A stretch of DNA of 64,000 nucleotides from Achromobacter sp. UMC71 (GCF_014170305.1 NZ_LZZT01000050.1:62001-126000); one strand, 5' to 3'. Shown: positions 33,742 to 46,565, numbered from the stretch's first letter. Notes: a model not told the origin generated them from the letters alone. Numbers and translations are program-made.

Positions 33742-35061
33742 TCAGTGGTTCTTGGCCGAGTCCAGCGCGTGGCCGTGGCCTTCCTGGCCGATCTGGTCGT
33801 GCAGCTCGGGATTGGCCGCCAGATTGCGCTTGCTCCAGCGCATGAACACCACCATCAGCACGGCCACCACGGTGCCGAAGATCACGATGATGACGTTGAT
33901 GGGCAGTTGCAGCCACAGCAGCAGCGTGTACATGGCCACCATCAGCAGGATGTTGAGCTGCTCGTTGAAGTTCTGCACGGCGATCGAGTGGCCGGCCGAC
34001 AGCAGCACGTGGCCGCGGTGCTGCAGCAGGGCGTTCATGGGGACCACGAAAAAGCCCGCCAGGCCGCCGGTAAGCAGCAACAGCAGGTAGACGCTCCAGG
34101 GCGAATAGACCAGTGGCATCAGCAGCACGACCAGGCCCATCGCGGCGCCGACCGGCAGCACGGCCAGGGCGCGGCGCAGCGGAATGCGGCCGGCCAGTAT
34201 CGAGCCCACCACCGTGCCCAGGGCGGCCACGCCCATCAGCATCGAGGCCTTGTCCAGCTGATAACCCAGGTGGCTGCGGCCCCATTCGATGACAATAAGT
34301 TGCAAAGTAGCGCCCGCGCCCCAGAACAGCGTGGTGACCGCCAGGGAGATCTGGCCCAGCTTGTCGCGCCAGAGCACGCACACGTAACCCCAGAACGTGC
34401 GGATGAGGCGGACCGGGTTCTTCTGCTGGGGCGGATAGCGCACGTGAGTACGCGGGATCAGCAGGTTGCACAGGGCCGCCAGCAGGTAGACGAAGGCGAT
34501 GACCAGGATGGCGGCCTCGGCCGGGGTGTGCACCAGCTTGCCGATGAACGAGTGGTTCAGCAGCGCGGTGGAGACCGTGGTGGAAATCAGCAGGCCGCCC
34601 AGCACCGTGCCCAGAATGATGGAGAAGACAGTCAGGCCTTCGATCCAGCTGTTGCCCTTGACCAGCATGGACGGGGGCAGCATTTCGGTGACGATGCCGT
34701 ACTTGGCCGGGGAATAGGCCGCGGCGCCGATGCCCACGACCGCGTAGGCGGCGCAGACGAGATAGGTTTGATATTGGGGGGCGACGCCGATGCTGGCGTA
34801 GGAGAACATCAGCAGACAGCCGGCGACCTTCAGGGCGTTGGTCGAGAACATCACGCGGCCCTTGGGGAAGGAGTCGGCCAGGGCGCCGACGAAGGCCGCC
34901 AGCACCACGTAGGCCAGCGCGAAGGACCATTTCATCAAGGGCGCTAACCAGTCGGGGCCATGCAGCTCCTGTATCAAGGCGATCGCTGCGATGAACAGCG
35001 CGTTGTCCGCCAATGACGAGAAGGCCTGCGCGGCCATGACCAGATAGAAACCTCGTTTCAA
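33742..35061 (-). CDS. lplT: Lysophospholipid transporter LplT (MFS)
   Basis: 439 aa, about twelve membrane helices. Starts MKRGFYLVMAAQAFSSLADNALFIAAIALI, with the LplT signature SPAKYGIVTEMLPPSMLVKGNSW. LplT flips lysophospholipids to the inner leaflet for re-acylation. The usual acyltransferase partner Aas is not adjacent here. A polar His-rich tail closes the protein. Faces smc across 322 bases. Confidence 0.92.
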   Translation of the reverse strand: MKRGFYLVMAAQAFSSLADNALFIAAIALIQELHGPDWLAPLMKWSFALAYVVLAAFVGALADSFPKGRVMFSTNALKVAGCLLMFSYASIGVAPQYQTYLVCAAYAVVGIGAAAYSPAKYGIVTEMLPPSMLVKGNSWIEGLTVFSIILGTVLGGLLISTTVSTALLNHSFIGKLVHTPAEAAILVIAFVYLLAALCNLLIPRTHVRYPPQQKNPVRLIRTFWGYVCVLWRDKLGQISLAVTTLFWGAGATLQLIVIEWGRSHLGYQLDKASMLMGVAALGTVVGSILAGRIPLRRALAVLPVGAAMGLVVLLMPLVYSPWSVYLLLLLTGGLAGFFVVPMNALLQHRGHVLLSAGHSIAVQNFNEQLNILLMVAMYTLLLWLQLPINVIIVIFGTVVAVLMVVFMRWSKRNLAANPELHDQIGQEGHGHALDSAKNH

Positions 35062-35106
35062 GAATGTCCCCGTTCTTTGACCTGAGCCCGGTCAGTCTGC
35101 GTGAAA

Positions 35107-35133
35107 ATTATGTGTCTTGCTAAAAAGTGTCAG
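35107..35133 (-). promoter_or_regulatory. Predicted lplT promoter
   Basis: Minus strand CTGACA (35128-35133), 15-base spacer, CATAAT (35107-35112). The spacer is short, so confidence is moderate. Confidence 0.4.
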
Positions 35134-35278
35134 CGAGTATAGCCCGTGGCGAGGGTAGGGCTATTCAGCGTTTGCCCGCGGGTTGCGGCAGGTCAGCCAC
35201 GGGGCAGGTGGGCGCGGGTCCGGATGCGGGCAGCCCCGGCTTGACCGTTGTTCACGTTTGGGGACAGACTGCCTGCGG

Positions 35279-35319
35279 TATCATACGACCCATCCGTAAG
35301 CCGGCCCTCCCAGGGCCGG
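35279..35319 (+). promoter_or_regulatory. smc -10 candidate and leader hairpin
   Basis: TATCAT (35279-35284) preceded by a weak TTTGGG at 16 bases, then a perfect 8-bp stem CCGGCCCT/AGGGCCGG (35301-35308, 35312-35319) followed by TTT. The hairpin could attenuate transcription or protect the smc mRNA 5' end. Confidence 0.35.
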
Positions 35320-35383
35320 TTTGCAATGTGTGCGGCAGGTCCGTTAACGCCTTTCGTTCAACCCACCCCGTCGTCATCGTACT

Positions 35384-38300
35384 GTGCGTCTTACTCAGCT
35401 AAAACTCGCCGGCTTCAAGTCTTTCGTCGATCCCACCGTGATTCCCGTGCCCAGCCAACTGGTGGGCGTGGTGGGTCCCAATGGCTGCGGCAAATCGAAC
35501 ATCATCGACGCGGTGCGCTGGGTGCTCGGCGAGGCCAAGGCCTCGGAGCTGCGCGGCGAGTCCATGCAGGACGTCATCTTCAATGGCTCGGGCAACCGCA
35601 AGCCGGCGGCCCGGGCGTCGGTCGAAATGGTGTTCGACAACAGCGAAGGCCGCGCCGCCGGGCAATGGAGCACCTACGCCGAAATCGCGGTGCGCCGCGT
35701 GCTGACGCGCGACGGCACCAGCAGCTATTTCGTCAATAACCAGCAGGTCCGCCGCCGCGACATCCACGACATCTTCCTGGGCACCGGCCTGGGCGCGCGC
35801 GGCTACGCCATCATCGGCCAGGGCATGATCAACCGCCTGATCGAGGCGCGCCCCGAGGAATTGCGGGTGTTCCTGGAAGAGGCCGCGGGCGTGTCGCGCT
35901 ACAAAGAGCGCCGCCGCGAAACCGAAAACCGCCTGTCCGACACGCGCGAGAACCTGACCCGCGTCGAAGACATCCTGCGCGAACTGAACAGCCAGCTCGA
36001 AAAGCTGGAAGCCCAGGCCGAGGTCGCCACACGCTACCGCGAGCTGCAGGCCGACGGCGAGAAAAAGCAGCATGCGCTGTGGTTCCTGAAGGAAACCGGC
36101 GCCCGCGAAGAGCGCGCCAAGAAAACCCAGGAAATGGCGCAGGCCCAGAACGAACTGGAAGCCGCCATCGCCGGTCTGCGGGCCGGCGAAGCGGCGCTCG
36201 AGTCCCGGCGCCAGGCCCACTATGCCGCCAGCGACGCGGTGCACGCGGCCCAGGGCTCCCTCTACGAGGCCAATGCCCAGGTCAGCCGCCTCGAGGCCGA
36301 GATCCGCCACGTCGTGGATTCCCGCAACCGCCTGCAGGCGCGCCGCGACCAGCTGCAGCAGCAGATCGCCGAATGGACCACCCAGCGCGAGCACTGCACC
36401 GAGCAGATCGCGCAGGCCGAAGACGACCTGGCTACTGGCGCGGCCCGCACCGAAGAGGCCCGCGCCACGGCTGAAGATGCCCAGGCCGCCTTGCCGGCGG
36501 TCGAGCAACGGGTCCGCGAAGCCGCCTCCGGCCGCGACGAAATGCGCGCCGCCCTGGCCCGGGTGGAACAGAATCTGGCCCTGGTGGCGCAGACCCAGCG
36601 CGACGCCGACCGCCAGATGCAGACCCTGGAGCAGCGCCGCGAGCGCCTGCAACAGGAACTGCGCGAATTGCATAGCCCCGACCCGGTGCGCCTGGAACAA
36701 CTGGCCGGCGACCGCGTGGCGGGCGAAGACCAGCTGGAAGAAGCCCAGGAAGAGCTGGCCACCCTGGAAGGCCGGGTGCCCGAAGCCGACGCCGAGCGCA
36801 GCCGCGCCCAGGCGGCCGCCCAGACCGACGCGCAGAACCTGGCGCGCCTGGAAGCCCGCCTGTCCGCGCTGGTGAAGCTGCAGGAAGACGTGCAGAAGCA
36901 GGGCGCCCTGGAACCCTGGCTGGCCAAGCACGAGCTGGCCGGCCTGGCGCGCCTGTGGCAGAAGCTGCATGTGGAACCGGGTTGGGAAACCGCCCTGGAA
37001 GCCGCCCTGCGCGAACGCATGGCCTCGCTGGAAGTGCGCAACCTGGATTGGGCGCGCGCTTTCTCCGAGGACGCGCCGCCCGCCCGCCTGGCCTTCTACC
37101 AATTGCCGCCGGCGGCGCCTGCCCCGGCCGCGCCTGCGGGCATGACGTCGCTGGCCAGCCTGCTGCGCATCACCGATCCCGACCTGCGCACGCTGCTTAA
37201 CGAATGGCTGGGCGGCATCTACACCGCCACCGACCTGACCCAGGCGCTGTCCCTGCGCGCCACCTTGCCGGCCGGTTCGGCCTGCGTGGTCAAGGCCGGC
37301 CACCTGGTCGACGCGCACAGCGTGCGCTTCTACGCCCCGGATTCCGAACAGGCCGGCCTGTTGGCGCGCCAGCAGGAAATCGAAAACCTGCAGCGCGAGA
37401 TCAAGGCACAGCAGCTGATCACCGACCAGGCCCGCGCCGCGGTCGCCCGCGCCGAGGCGGCCTGGCAGCAGGTCAGCCAGGCCATCGCGCCGGCACGCCA
37501 GCGCGTGGCCGAAGTGACCCGCCGGGTGCACGATATCCAGCTCGAGCATTCCCGCCTGCAACAGCAGGCCGAGCAGTCCGGCGAACGCGCCTCGCGCCTG
37601 CGCCAGGACCTGGAAGAAATCTCGGTCCACGAAGAAGACCTGCGCGCCACCCGCGAAGAAGCCGAGGCGCGCTTCGAAACCCTGGACGAAGAGCTGGCCG
37701 AACACCAGTCCAGGTTCGCCGATGCCGAAATGGACGGCGAAACCCTGGCCGCCCAGGCCGAGGCCGCTCGGACCCGCCTGCGCGAGCTCGAACGCGCCGC
37801 CCAGGAAGCCGAATTTGCCGAGCGCGGCATCCAGGTTCGCATCACCGACCTGCAGCGCAACCAGCAACTGGCGGCCGACCAGAGCCAACGCGCCGGCGTC
37901 GAACTCGAACAATTGATGGCCGACCTGGTCGACCTGGACGCCTCGGCGTCCCAGGCCGGCCTGCAGGACGCCCTGGAATTGCGCGCCGAGCGCGAAGACG
38001 CGCTGTCGCGCGCCCGTCAGGAAATGGAAAACCTGTCGGCGCTGCTGCGTGGCGCCGACGAAGACCGCATGCAGCAAGAGCGCACGCTCGAGCCGCGCCG
38101 CGCCCGCATCACCGAATTGCAGCTGCAGGAACAGGCCGCGCGCCTGGCCGAAGAACAATTCACCGAACAGCTCAACGCCCGCGAAGTCGACCGCGAGGCC
38201 CTGGCCCAGGACCTGGCCAACCAGCCCGACGAATGGCGCCGCGCGAGCTGGCTGCAATCGGAAGTCACGCGGATTTCGCGCCAGATCGAATCCCTGGGCT

Positions 38301-38917
38301 CGGTCAACCTGGCCGCGCTGGACGAACTGAACACTTCGCGCGAGCGCAAGGGTTTCCTGGATGCCCAGCACCAGGACCTGATGACCGCCATCGAGACCCT
38401 CGAAGACGCGATCCGCAAGATCGACCGCGAAACCCGCGAACTGCTGCAAGAGACCTTCAACGTCGTCAACGGCCACTTCGGCGAACTCTTCCCCAAGCTG
38501 TTCGGCGGGGGCGAGGCCAAGCTGACCATGACTGGCGAGGAAATCCTGGACGCAGGCGTGCAGGTGATGGCGCAGCCCCCGGGCAAGCGCAACAGCACCA
38601 TCCACCTGCTGTCGGGCGGCGAAAAGGCGCTGACCGCGACCGCGCTGGTGTTCGCGTTGTTCAAGCTGAACCCCGCGCCGTTCTGCCTGCTGGACGAAGT
38701 GGACGCGCCGCTGGACGACGCCAACACCGAGCGCTACGCCAACCTGGTCGCCAACATGAGCGAGCAGACCCAGTTCCTGTTCATCTCGCACAACAAGATC
38801 GCGATGCAGATGGCCAAGCAACTGATCGGCGTGACCATGCAAGAGCAGGGGGTTTCGCGTATCGTTGCGGTAGACATAGATTCGGCCGTCCAGATGATGG
38901 CCTCCGAAGCGGCATAA
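35384..38917 (+). CDS. smc: Chromosome segregation ATPase SMC
   Basis: 1177 aa from a GTG start (MRLTQLKLAGFKSFVDPT). Walker A GPNGCGKSN near 32-40, two long coiled coils (about 170-500 and 660-1010) around a hinge (about 515-650, including a Pro/Ala-rich loop PPAAPAPAAPAG), and the C-terminal head with signature LLSGGEKALTATAL and Walker B FCLLDEVDAPLDDAN. SMC dimers with ScpA/ScpB compact and align newly replicated DNA. First of a three-gene set with zipA and ligA. The opposite strand is open over the whole gene, a by-product of GC-rich codon use. Confidence 0.97.
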   Translation: MRLTQLKLAGFKSFVDPTVIPVPSQLVGVVGPNGCGKSNIIDAVRWVLGEAKASELRGESMQDVIFNGSGNRKPAARASVEMVFDNSEGRAAGQWSTYAEIAVRRVLTRDGTSSYFVNNQQVRRRDIHDIFLGTGLGARGYAIIGQGMINRLIEARPEELRVFLEEAAGVSRYKERRRETENRLSDTRENLTRVEDILRELNSQLEKLEAQAEVATRYRELQADGEKKQHALWFLKETGAREERAKKTQEMAQAQNELEAAIAGLRAGEAALESRRQAHYAASDAVHAAQGSLYEANAQVSRLEAEIRHVVDSRNRLQARRDQLQQQIAEWTTQREHCTEQIAQAEDDLATGAARTEEARATAEDAQAALPAVEQRVREAASGRDEMRAALARVEQNLALVAQTQRDADRQMQTLEQRRERLQQELRELHSPDPVRLEQLAGDRVAGEDQLEEAQEELATLEGRVPEADAERSRAQAAAQTDAQNLARLEARLSALVKLQEDVQKQGALEPWLAKHELAGLARLWQKLHVEPGWETALEAALRERMASLEVRNLDWARAFSEDAPPARLAFYQLPPAAPAPAAPAGMTSLASLLRITDPDLRTLLNEWLGGIYTATDLTQALSLRATLPAGSACVVKAGHLVDAHSVRFYAPDSEQAGLLARQQEIENLQREIKAQQLITDQARAAVARAEAAWQQVSQAIAPARQRVAEVTRRVHDIQLEHSRLQQQAEQSGERASRLRQDLEEISVHEEDLRATREEAEARFETLDEELAEHQSRFADAEMDGETLAAQAEAARTRLRELERAAQEAEFAERGIQVRITDLQRNQQLAADQSQRAGVELEQLMADLVDLDASASQAGLQDALELRAEREDALSRARQEMENLSALLRGADEDRMQQERTLEPRRARITELQLQEQAARLAEEQFTEQLNAREVDREALAQDLANQPDEWRRASWLQSEVTRISRQIESLGSVNLAALDELNTSRERKGFLDAQHQDLMTAIETLEDAIRKIDRETRELLQETFNVVNGHFGELFPKLFGGGEAKLTMTGEEILDAGVQVMAQPPGKRNSTIHLLSGGEKALTATALVFALFKLNPAPFCLLDEVDAPLDDANTERYANLVANMSEQTQFLFISHNKIAMQMAKQLIGVTMQEQGVSRIVAVDIDSAVQMMASEAA

Positions 38918-38963
38918 ACCCAATATTCAGAATGGCGCCGGCTTCATGGCGCGGGATTTACAC

Positions 38964-42139
<3,176 letters not shown>

Positions 42140-42197
42140 GGCGCCCCTGGCACGGCTGGCGGGACTACCCCCGGCCCGGGCCGCCGCAGTGAGTCTG

Positions 42198-42234
42198 ACG
42201 GGCTGCCTCCTCATCGGAGCGCAGCCCGTTTTCA
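42198..42234 (+). terminator. ligA terminator
   Basis: ACGGGCTGC (42198-42206) pairs with GCAGCCCGT (42221-42229), inner CTCC/GGAG pair, then TTTC. Located about 60 bases after the ligA stop. Confidence 0.75.
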
Positions 42235-42369
42235 TGGATGCGACGGGCAGCAGGGCTGGTGCGCGCCAGGGCACAGGCGATCTGCCAACGTGATCCAGGC
42301 GGGTCACGCGGCTGGCCCCCGGAAAAAGCCCCATCCTGGATGACGCCTGGGCAGGTATTGCCGCGCAAA

Positions 42370-42401
42370 AAAAACTGCCCGCAAATTTGCGGGCAGTTTT
42401 T
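42370..42401. terminator. Perfect palindromic bidirectional terminator
   Basis: AAAAACTGCCCGCAAA followed directly by its exact complement (42386-42401). On the minus strand it ends the msrB-yciB-bolA-ppiC operon, 16 bases after the ppiC stop. Confidence 0.93.
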
Positions 42402-42417
42402 CGGGGAGGCGGCGGGC

Positions 42418-43194
42418 TTATTGAATCTTGGCCTTTTCGCGCAGTTCCTTCTGGTAGTCGGCCAGGGTTTGCTGGCGCAGCATTTCTTCCAGTTGCGGAC
42501 GCACTTGGTCCAGCGGCGGGAATTCCACCGGGCGGGTGTCGTCAACCATGATGATGTGCCAGCCGAACTGGGTCTGGACCGGCTTGTCGACCAGTTGGCC
42601 CTTCTTCAGCTGGGTCACGGCTTGCGCGAACGGCTGGACGTAGTTGGTCGGGGGAGCCCAACCCAGGTCGCCACCCTTTTCGGCGCTGCCGGGGTCCTTC
42701 GAGTTCTTCTTGGCCAGGTCGTCGAACTTGCCCTTGTTGCTCTTGAGCTGGGCCAGCAGGTCGTTGGCGGTCTTTTCGTCTTCGACCAGGATGTGACGGA
42801 CCTTGTACTCCATCTTGCCGGCCTGTTCTTTCTTGATCTTGTCGTATTCGGCCGTGACCTTGGCATCCGACACCGGGTGCTTGGCCAGGTAGTCGGCCAT
42901 CAGGGCGCGCACCAGGATGCCTTGGCGGGCCAGTTCGATTTCGGTCTGAACGTCGGCTTGCTTGGCGATGCCGTTGGTTTCGGCGGCTTGCACGAAGACC
43001 TGACGGTTGATCATTTCTTGCTTGACTTGTTCACGCAGCTGGGGCGAATCGGTAGCGCCTTGGCTGACCAGCAGCTTGACGAATTGATCCAGGTTCTTTT
43101 GCGGAATGGCCTTGCCATTCACGGTAGCCACGTTCTGAGCAAAAGCAGGCACAGCGATGACGCAGGCGGCGGCCAGCATGACGATGCGTTTCAT
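42418..43194 (-). CDS. Periplasmic parvulin-type peptidyl-prolyl isomerase (PpiC/SurA-like)
   Basis: 258 aa. Signal peptide (MKRIVMLAAACVIAVPAFA), an N-terminal helical chaperone part, then one rotamase domain (about 130-225) with KVRHILVEDEKTANDLLAQL, SKDPGSAEKGGDLGW and FGWHIIMVDD. It probably helps fold outer-membrane or periplasmic proteins. Start at 43194 is set by AAGGATA just upstream and the signal peptide. Last gene of the operon, 17 bases after bolA. Confidence 0.93.
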   Translation of the reverse strand: MKRIVMLAAACVIAVPAFAQNVATVNGKAIPQKNLDQFVKLLVSQGATDSPQLREQVKQEMINRQVFVQAAETNGIAKQADVQTEIELARQGILVRALMADYLAKHPVSDAKVTAEYDKIKKEQAGKMEYKVRHILVEDEKTANDLLAQLKSNKGKFDDLAKKNSKDPGSAEKGGDLGWAPPTNYVQPFAQAVTQLKKGQLVDKPVQTQFGWHIIMVDDTRPVEFPPLDQVRPQLEEMLRQQTLADYQKELREKAKIQ

Positions 43195-43211
43195 GAATAT
43201 CCTTTTACTAA

Positions 43212-43481
43212 CTATTTGGGAGCCTGGGCGTCTAGCGCAAGCGCATGAATCGGATAGGGGATCAAATCTTGCAAATGATGATACACCAGCCGATGCCGCG
43301 CCACGGCGGAGAGCCCCGCAAAGCAAGACGCTACGATGTGCACACGGTAATGGCCGGCGCCGTTTTTACTGCCTTCGTGGCCGGCATGCAAATGGGATTC
43401 GTCCTGGATATCCAGGGAAACCGGTTCCAGGGCAGCCAGGCGCTCCCGGATCAGGGTGATGCGGTCGGTATTTTCTGACAT
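43212..43481 (-). CDS. bolA: BolA-family protein
   Basis: 89 aa (MSENTDRITLIRERLAALEPV...). Contains the BolA core: DESHLHAGHEG with conserved His, HYRVHIVASCFAGLSAVARHRLVYHHL, and DLIPYPIHALAL. BolA proteins pair with monothiol glutaredoxins in Fe-S and iron handling, and in some bacteria affect division and shape. Placed between yciB and ppiC with gaps of 11 and 17 bases, clearly one operon. Confidence 0.94.
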   Translation of the reverse strand: MSENTDRITLIRERLAALEPVSLDIQDESHLHAGHEGSKNGAGHYRVHIVASCFAGLSAVARHRLVYHHLQDLIPYPIHALALDAQAPK

Positions 43482-43492
43482 GTCGGCGGGTC

Positions 43493-44068
43493 TCAGGGCT
43501 TGGGCGGGGCCGAGCCCGATGCGGCGTTGTCTTCGGTCTGGATGTGCTTGCCCAGCCAGATCGACTGGCCGATGACGAACACGACCATCAGGCCCATCAG
43601 GCCGAAGGCCTTGAAGCTGACCCACTGGGATTCGGTGAAATGACCCGAAAACGCCACGTACAGGTTGATGGCGCCCGCCACCAGGAAGAACGCGGCCCAC
43701 ACCAGATTGAGCTTTTCCCAGGCGGCGTCCGGCAACTGGATCTGCTTTTCCATCAGGCGGCGGATCAGGTTGCGGCCGAACAGCAGGCGGGCAAACACCA
43801 GCGCGCCGCCGAACAGCCAGTACAGCACCGTGGGCTTCCATTTGATGAAGACATCGCTGTGCAGCCAGATGGTGGCGCCGCCAAACACCAGGATCACCGT
43901 CAGGTTGATCCAGTGCATGGCTTCGGTGGCGCGGCCAGTGGCCTTGAGCCAGACGATCTGCAGGACCGCCGCCGCCATGGCCACGCCGGTCGCGATGAAG
44001 ATGTCCGTGAACCGGTAGGCCAGGAAGAACAGGAACAGCGGAAAGAGGTCGAACAGGAACTTCTTCAT
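43493..44068 (-). CDS. yciB: Inner-membrane septation protein A (YciB/IspZ)
   Basis: 191 aa, five to six membrane helices. Begins [31 protein letters not shown] and has the family segment [35 protein letters not shown]. YciB proteins influence septation and envelope integrity. Start at 44068 overlaps the msrB stop (ATGA); an in-frame extension upstream lies inside msrB and has no support. Confidence 0.95.
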   Translation of the reverse strand: MKKFLFDLFPLFLFFLAYRFTDIFIATGVAMAAAVLQIVWLKATGRATEAMHWINLTVILVFGGATIWLHSDVFIKWKPTVLYWLFGGALVFARLLFGRNLIRRLMEKQIQLPDAAWEKLNLVWAAFFLVAGAINLYVAFSGHFTESQWVSFKAFGLMGLMVVFVIGQSIWLGKHIQTEDNAASGSAPPKP

Positions 44069-44463
44069 TCTTCTATGGGTTCGAACGTCATCGACAGGGA
44101 ATTGATGCAGTAGCGCAGGCCGGTGGGCTCGGGGCCGTCGGGGAAGACGTGGCCCAGGTGCGAGTCGCAGACATTGCACAGCACTTCGGTGCGCACCATG
44201 CCATGGGTGGTATCGCGCTCTTCGCGCACCAGTTCCGGGTCCAGCGCCTGGAAGTAGCTGGGCCAGCCGCAGCCCGCGTCGAATTTGGTGTCGGATGCGA
44301 ACAGCGCGGTGCCACAGCCCACGCAGCGGTAGATGCCCGGGGTAAAGGTATTCCAGTAGCGCCCGGTGAATGCGCGTTCAGTACCCTTTTCTCGGGTGAC
44401 GACGTATTCTTCCGGGGACAGCTGGGCCCGCCATTCGGCGTCGGTTTTGCGTACTTTGTCCAT
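44065..44463 (-). CDS. msrB: Peptide-methionine (R)-S-oxide reductase
   Basis: 132 aa. Reduces the R form of methionine sulfoxide in proteins. Zinc ligands CVGC and CNVC, core GCGWPSYF, and catalytic Cys in LRYCINSLS. First gene of the msrB-yciB-bolA-ppiC operon. Start at 44463 ([11 protein letters not shown]) matches the family; it faces bioM over only 52 bases with a palindrome between them. Confidence 0.96.
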   Translation of the reverse strand: MDKVRKTDAEWRAQLSPEEYVVTREKGTERAFTGRYWNTFTPGIYRCVGCGTALFASDTKFDAGCGWPSYFQALDPELVREERDTTHGMVRTEVLCNVCDSHLGHVFPDGPEPTGLRYCINSLSMTFEPIEE

Positions 44464-44482
44464 ATCAGCTCTTGGAGTCCCG

Positions 44483-44504
44483 ATGCCCGAAATGGTTCGG
44501 GCAT
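44483..44504. promoter_or_regulatory. Palindrome in the msrB/bioM divergent promoter
   Basis: ATGCCCGAA (44483-44491) and TTCGGGCAT (44496-44504), perfect 9-bp arms around ATGG. The right arm overlaps a possible -10 for bioM (CATAAT 44502-44507, nine bases before the ATG). It could be an operator for biotin control or an RNA hairpin. Confidence 0.5.
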
Positions 44505-44515
44505 AATCCCGCCCC

Positions 44516-45193
44516 ATGTTAATCGAGTTTGACCAGGCGATTGTATCGACGCCCCAGGCGGAAGTGTTGCGCGGGGTGAGCCTTCAGCTTGCCGGCCGCC
44601 GGGTCGGCATCGTCGGTCCGAACGGGGCCGGCAAGAGCACGCTGGCGCGGCTGGTCAACGGTCTGGTGCTGCCCACCTCGGGCAGCGTGCGGGTCGATGG
44701 CCTGGATACCCGGCAGGATCTGAAAGCCGTGCGGCGCCAGGTCGGATTCGTGTTTCAGAACCCCGAAAACCAGATTGTCTTTCCCATCGTGCGCGAAGAC
44801 CTGGCGTTCGGCCTGAAGCATCTGGAGCCCGACCGCGGCCAGCGCGAAGCCCGCATAGATACCCAATTGGCCGCCCTGGGCGTGGCGCACCTGGCGGACC
44901 GCACTAGCCACACCCTGTCCGGCGGCGAGCGCCAACTGGTGGCCCTGGCCGCGGTGCTGGTCATGCGGCCGGCGCTGGTGGTGTTCGACGAACCCACCAC
45001 CCAGCTGGACCTGCGCAATCGCAACCGGGTGCGCGACGCCATCGCCGCGCTGCCGCAGGATGCCATCGTGGTCAGCCACGACCTGGACCTGCTGGAAGAC
45101 TTCGAGCGCGTGGTGGTGGTGCGGGACGGCGCCATCGCCGCCGACGACCAGCCCGCGGCCGCGCTGCGCTGGTACCGGAATCACTGCGCGTGA
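44516..45193 (+). CDS. bioM: Biotin ECF transporter ATPase BioM
   Basis: 225 aa, a compact ECF-type ATPase. Walker [11 protein letters not shown] loop [13 protein letters not shown], signature [11 protein letters not shown], Walker [14 protein letters not shown] and the switch His in VVSHDLDLL. With BioN (transmembrane coupling) and BioY (biotin binding) it energises biotin uptake. It overlaps bioN by four bases. Confidence 0.94.
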   Translation: MLIEFDQAIVSTPQAEVLRGVSLQLAGRRVGIVGPNGAGKSTLARLVNGLVLPTSGSVRVDGLDTRQDLKAVRRQVGFVFQNPENQIVFPIVREDLAFGLKHLEPDRGQREARIDTQLAALGVAHLADRTSHTLSGGERQLVALAAVLVMRPALVVFDEPTTQLDLRNRNRVRDAIAALPQDAIVVSHDLDLLEDFERVVVVRDGAIAADDQPAAALRWYRNHCA

Positions 45194-45786
45194 TCGAGCC
45201 CCTTTATATTCCCGGCGATTCGCCGCTGCACCGTCTGCCCGCCTGGTTCAAGCTGCTGGCGCTGACCGCGGCTGGCGCCGGCCTGTTCCTGCTGCACGAT
45301 CCGCGTTGGCTGGCGCTGGTCTGCCTGGCGACGGTGCTGCTGTTGCGCGTCGCGGGCGCGTCGCCCGCCGGCGTCTGGCGCCAGGTGCGCGGCCTGGTCT
45401 GGGTGCTGCTGGCCGTGGGGCTGTTCACAGGAGTCTTCCAGGGCTGGCTGGCGGCGCTGACGGTGCTGTTGCGGATCGCCGCCATGGTGGGCCTGGCGCT
45501 GGCGGTGACGCTATCGACCCGCACGTCCGACCTGATCTCCGTGTGCGAACGCGCGCTGATGCCGCTGCAGCGCATCGGGTTGGTCGACGCGGGCAAGGTC
45601 GCCCTGGCCCTGGCGCTGGCCTTGCGCTTCGTGCCCGAGATATGGCGAAATTTCCAGGAGATCCGCGAGGCGCAGGCCGCGCGCGGCCTGGGCGCCAATC
45701 CCATCGCGCTGATCGTGCCCCTGGTGGTGCTGACCCTGAAGCGGGCCCAGGAAGTGGCCGAGGCCATCGACGCCCGCAGTCCCTGA
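45190..45786 (+). CDS. bioN: Biotin ECF transporter transmembrane protein BioN
   Basis: 198 aa, about four to five membrane helices. The ECF T-component coupling motif is present as AQAARGLGANP (Ala-Arg-Gly signature) near residue 165, which contacts the ATPase. It sits between bioM and bioY and overlaps bioM by four bases. Confidence 0.93.
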   Translation: MIEPLYIPGDSPLHRLPAWFKLLALTAAGAGLFLLHDPRWLALVCLATVLLLRVAGASPAGVWRQVRGLVWVLLAVGLFTGVFQGWLAALTVLLRIAAMVGLALAVTLSTRTSDLISVCERALMPLQRIGLVDAGKVALALALALRFVPEIWRNFQEIREAQAARGLGANPIALIVPLVVLTLKRAQEVAEAIDARSP

Positions 45787-45818
45787 TCTTCCGCTCTCGA
45801 TATCGAAAAGGCCTTGCC

Positions 45819-46376
45819 ATGAAATCCAACAATACCGTGCTGGTGGCGCTGTTCGCCGCGTTGATCGTCGTGCTGAGCCTGATTCCGCCGATCCCGCTGC
45901 CGGGCATTCCGGTGCCGATCACGCTGCAGACGCTGGGCGCCATGCTGGCCGGCGCCATGCTGGGCCCAAGCCGCGGCGCTCTGGCCTGCCTGCTGTATCT
46001 GGTGCTGGCGGCCATCGGCCTGCCGGTGCTGCCCGGCGGCCGGGGCGGCCTGGGCGCGTTTTTCGGCCCGACGGGCGGCTTCCTGGTGGGGCTGGTCGCG
46101 GGGGCCTGGGTGACCGGTATGCTGGCGCGGCGCCTGGCTGGCCGCGCCACGAGCTTCTGGGCGGCCTTGGCGGGCTACGTGACCGCCTGCGTCATCGGCG
46201 GCATCGTGGTGGTCTACGCGTTCGGTGTGCCGTGGCTGGCGACCGTCACCAAGATGGGCCTGGCCAAGGCGGCGGTTGCCGTGGCGGTGTTCGTGCCGGG
46301 CGATCTGCTCAAGGCGGTGCTGGCCGCGTGGGTGGCGGCGCGGGTCGAGCGGGTCTGGCCGATGCTGGGCCGTTAG
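45819..46376 (+). CDS. bioY: Biotin-binding S component BioY
   Basis: 185 aa, six predicted membrane helices. The BioY core is clear: PIPLPGIPVPITLQTLGAML, ALACLLYLVLAAIGLPV, FGPTGGFLVG and FVPGDLLKAVLAAWVA. ATG at 45819 with AAAGG seven bases upstream; 32 bases after bioN. BioY can bind and in some species import biotin alone, but the full ECF set is present here. Confidence 0.95.
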   Translation: MKSNNTVLVALFAALIVVLSLIPPIPLPGIPVPITLQTLGAMLAGAMLGPSRGALACLLYLVLAAIGLPVLPGGRGGLGAFFGPTGGFLVGLVAGAWVTGMLARRLAGRATSFWAALAGYVTACVIGGIVVVYAFGVPWLATVTKMGLAKAAVAVAVFVPGDLLKAVLAAWVAARVERVWPMLGR

Positions 46377-46534
46377 GCGCTTGCGGCTCCGCACAAGGGA
46401 ATCCCCCAACTGACGCCCGTTGGCCTTTCAAGTACAAGTTCGCCATTAACAAATGCATTTGCTAAACCACGGTTGCCGTAGCACGTCAGGGATTTACCGT
46501 ACTTGAGCGAAGTCATTTGATACGGTTTTAATCC

Positions 46535-46540
46535 TATAAT
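46535..46540 (+). promoter_or_regulatory. -10 element for the first Liv operon
   Basis: Perfect TATAAT in an AT-rich stretch 78 bases upstream of the binding-protein ATG; no good -35 at 16-18 bases, so an activator or extended contact is likely. A second TATAAC lies at 46552-46557. Confidence 0.45.
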
Positions 46541-46565
46541 AATTTTTTCTGTATAACTTTAACTA

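Larger units (their letters stand above)
35062..35383. other. Divergent lplT/smc intergenic region
   Basis: 322 bases without a supported gene. It holds a minus-strand promoter for lplT (35107-35133), a -10-like TATCAT for smc (35279-35284) and a strong hairpin (35301-35319) in the predicted smc leader. The central GC-rich part has nothing recognisable. Confidence 0.5.

Noticed and set aside
35399..38923. Open reading frame of 1174 codons on the strand opposite smc
   Set aside because: The frame mirrors smc in full and has Gly/Leu/Gln/Val-rich composition without domains. Long antisense frames are common over GC-rich genes because stop codons are rare in the complementary frame. The SMC motifs on the plus strand settle it.
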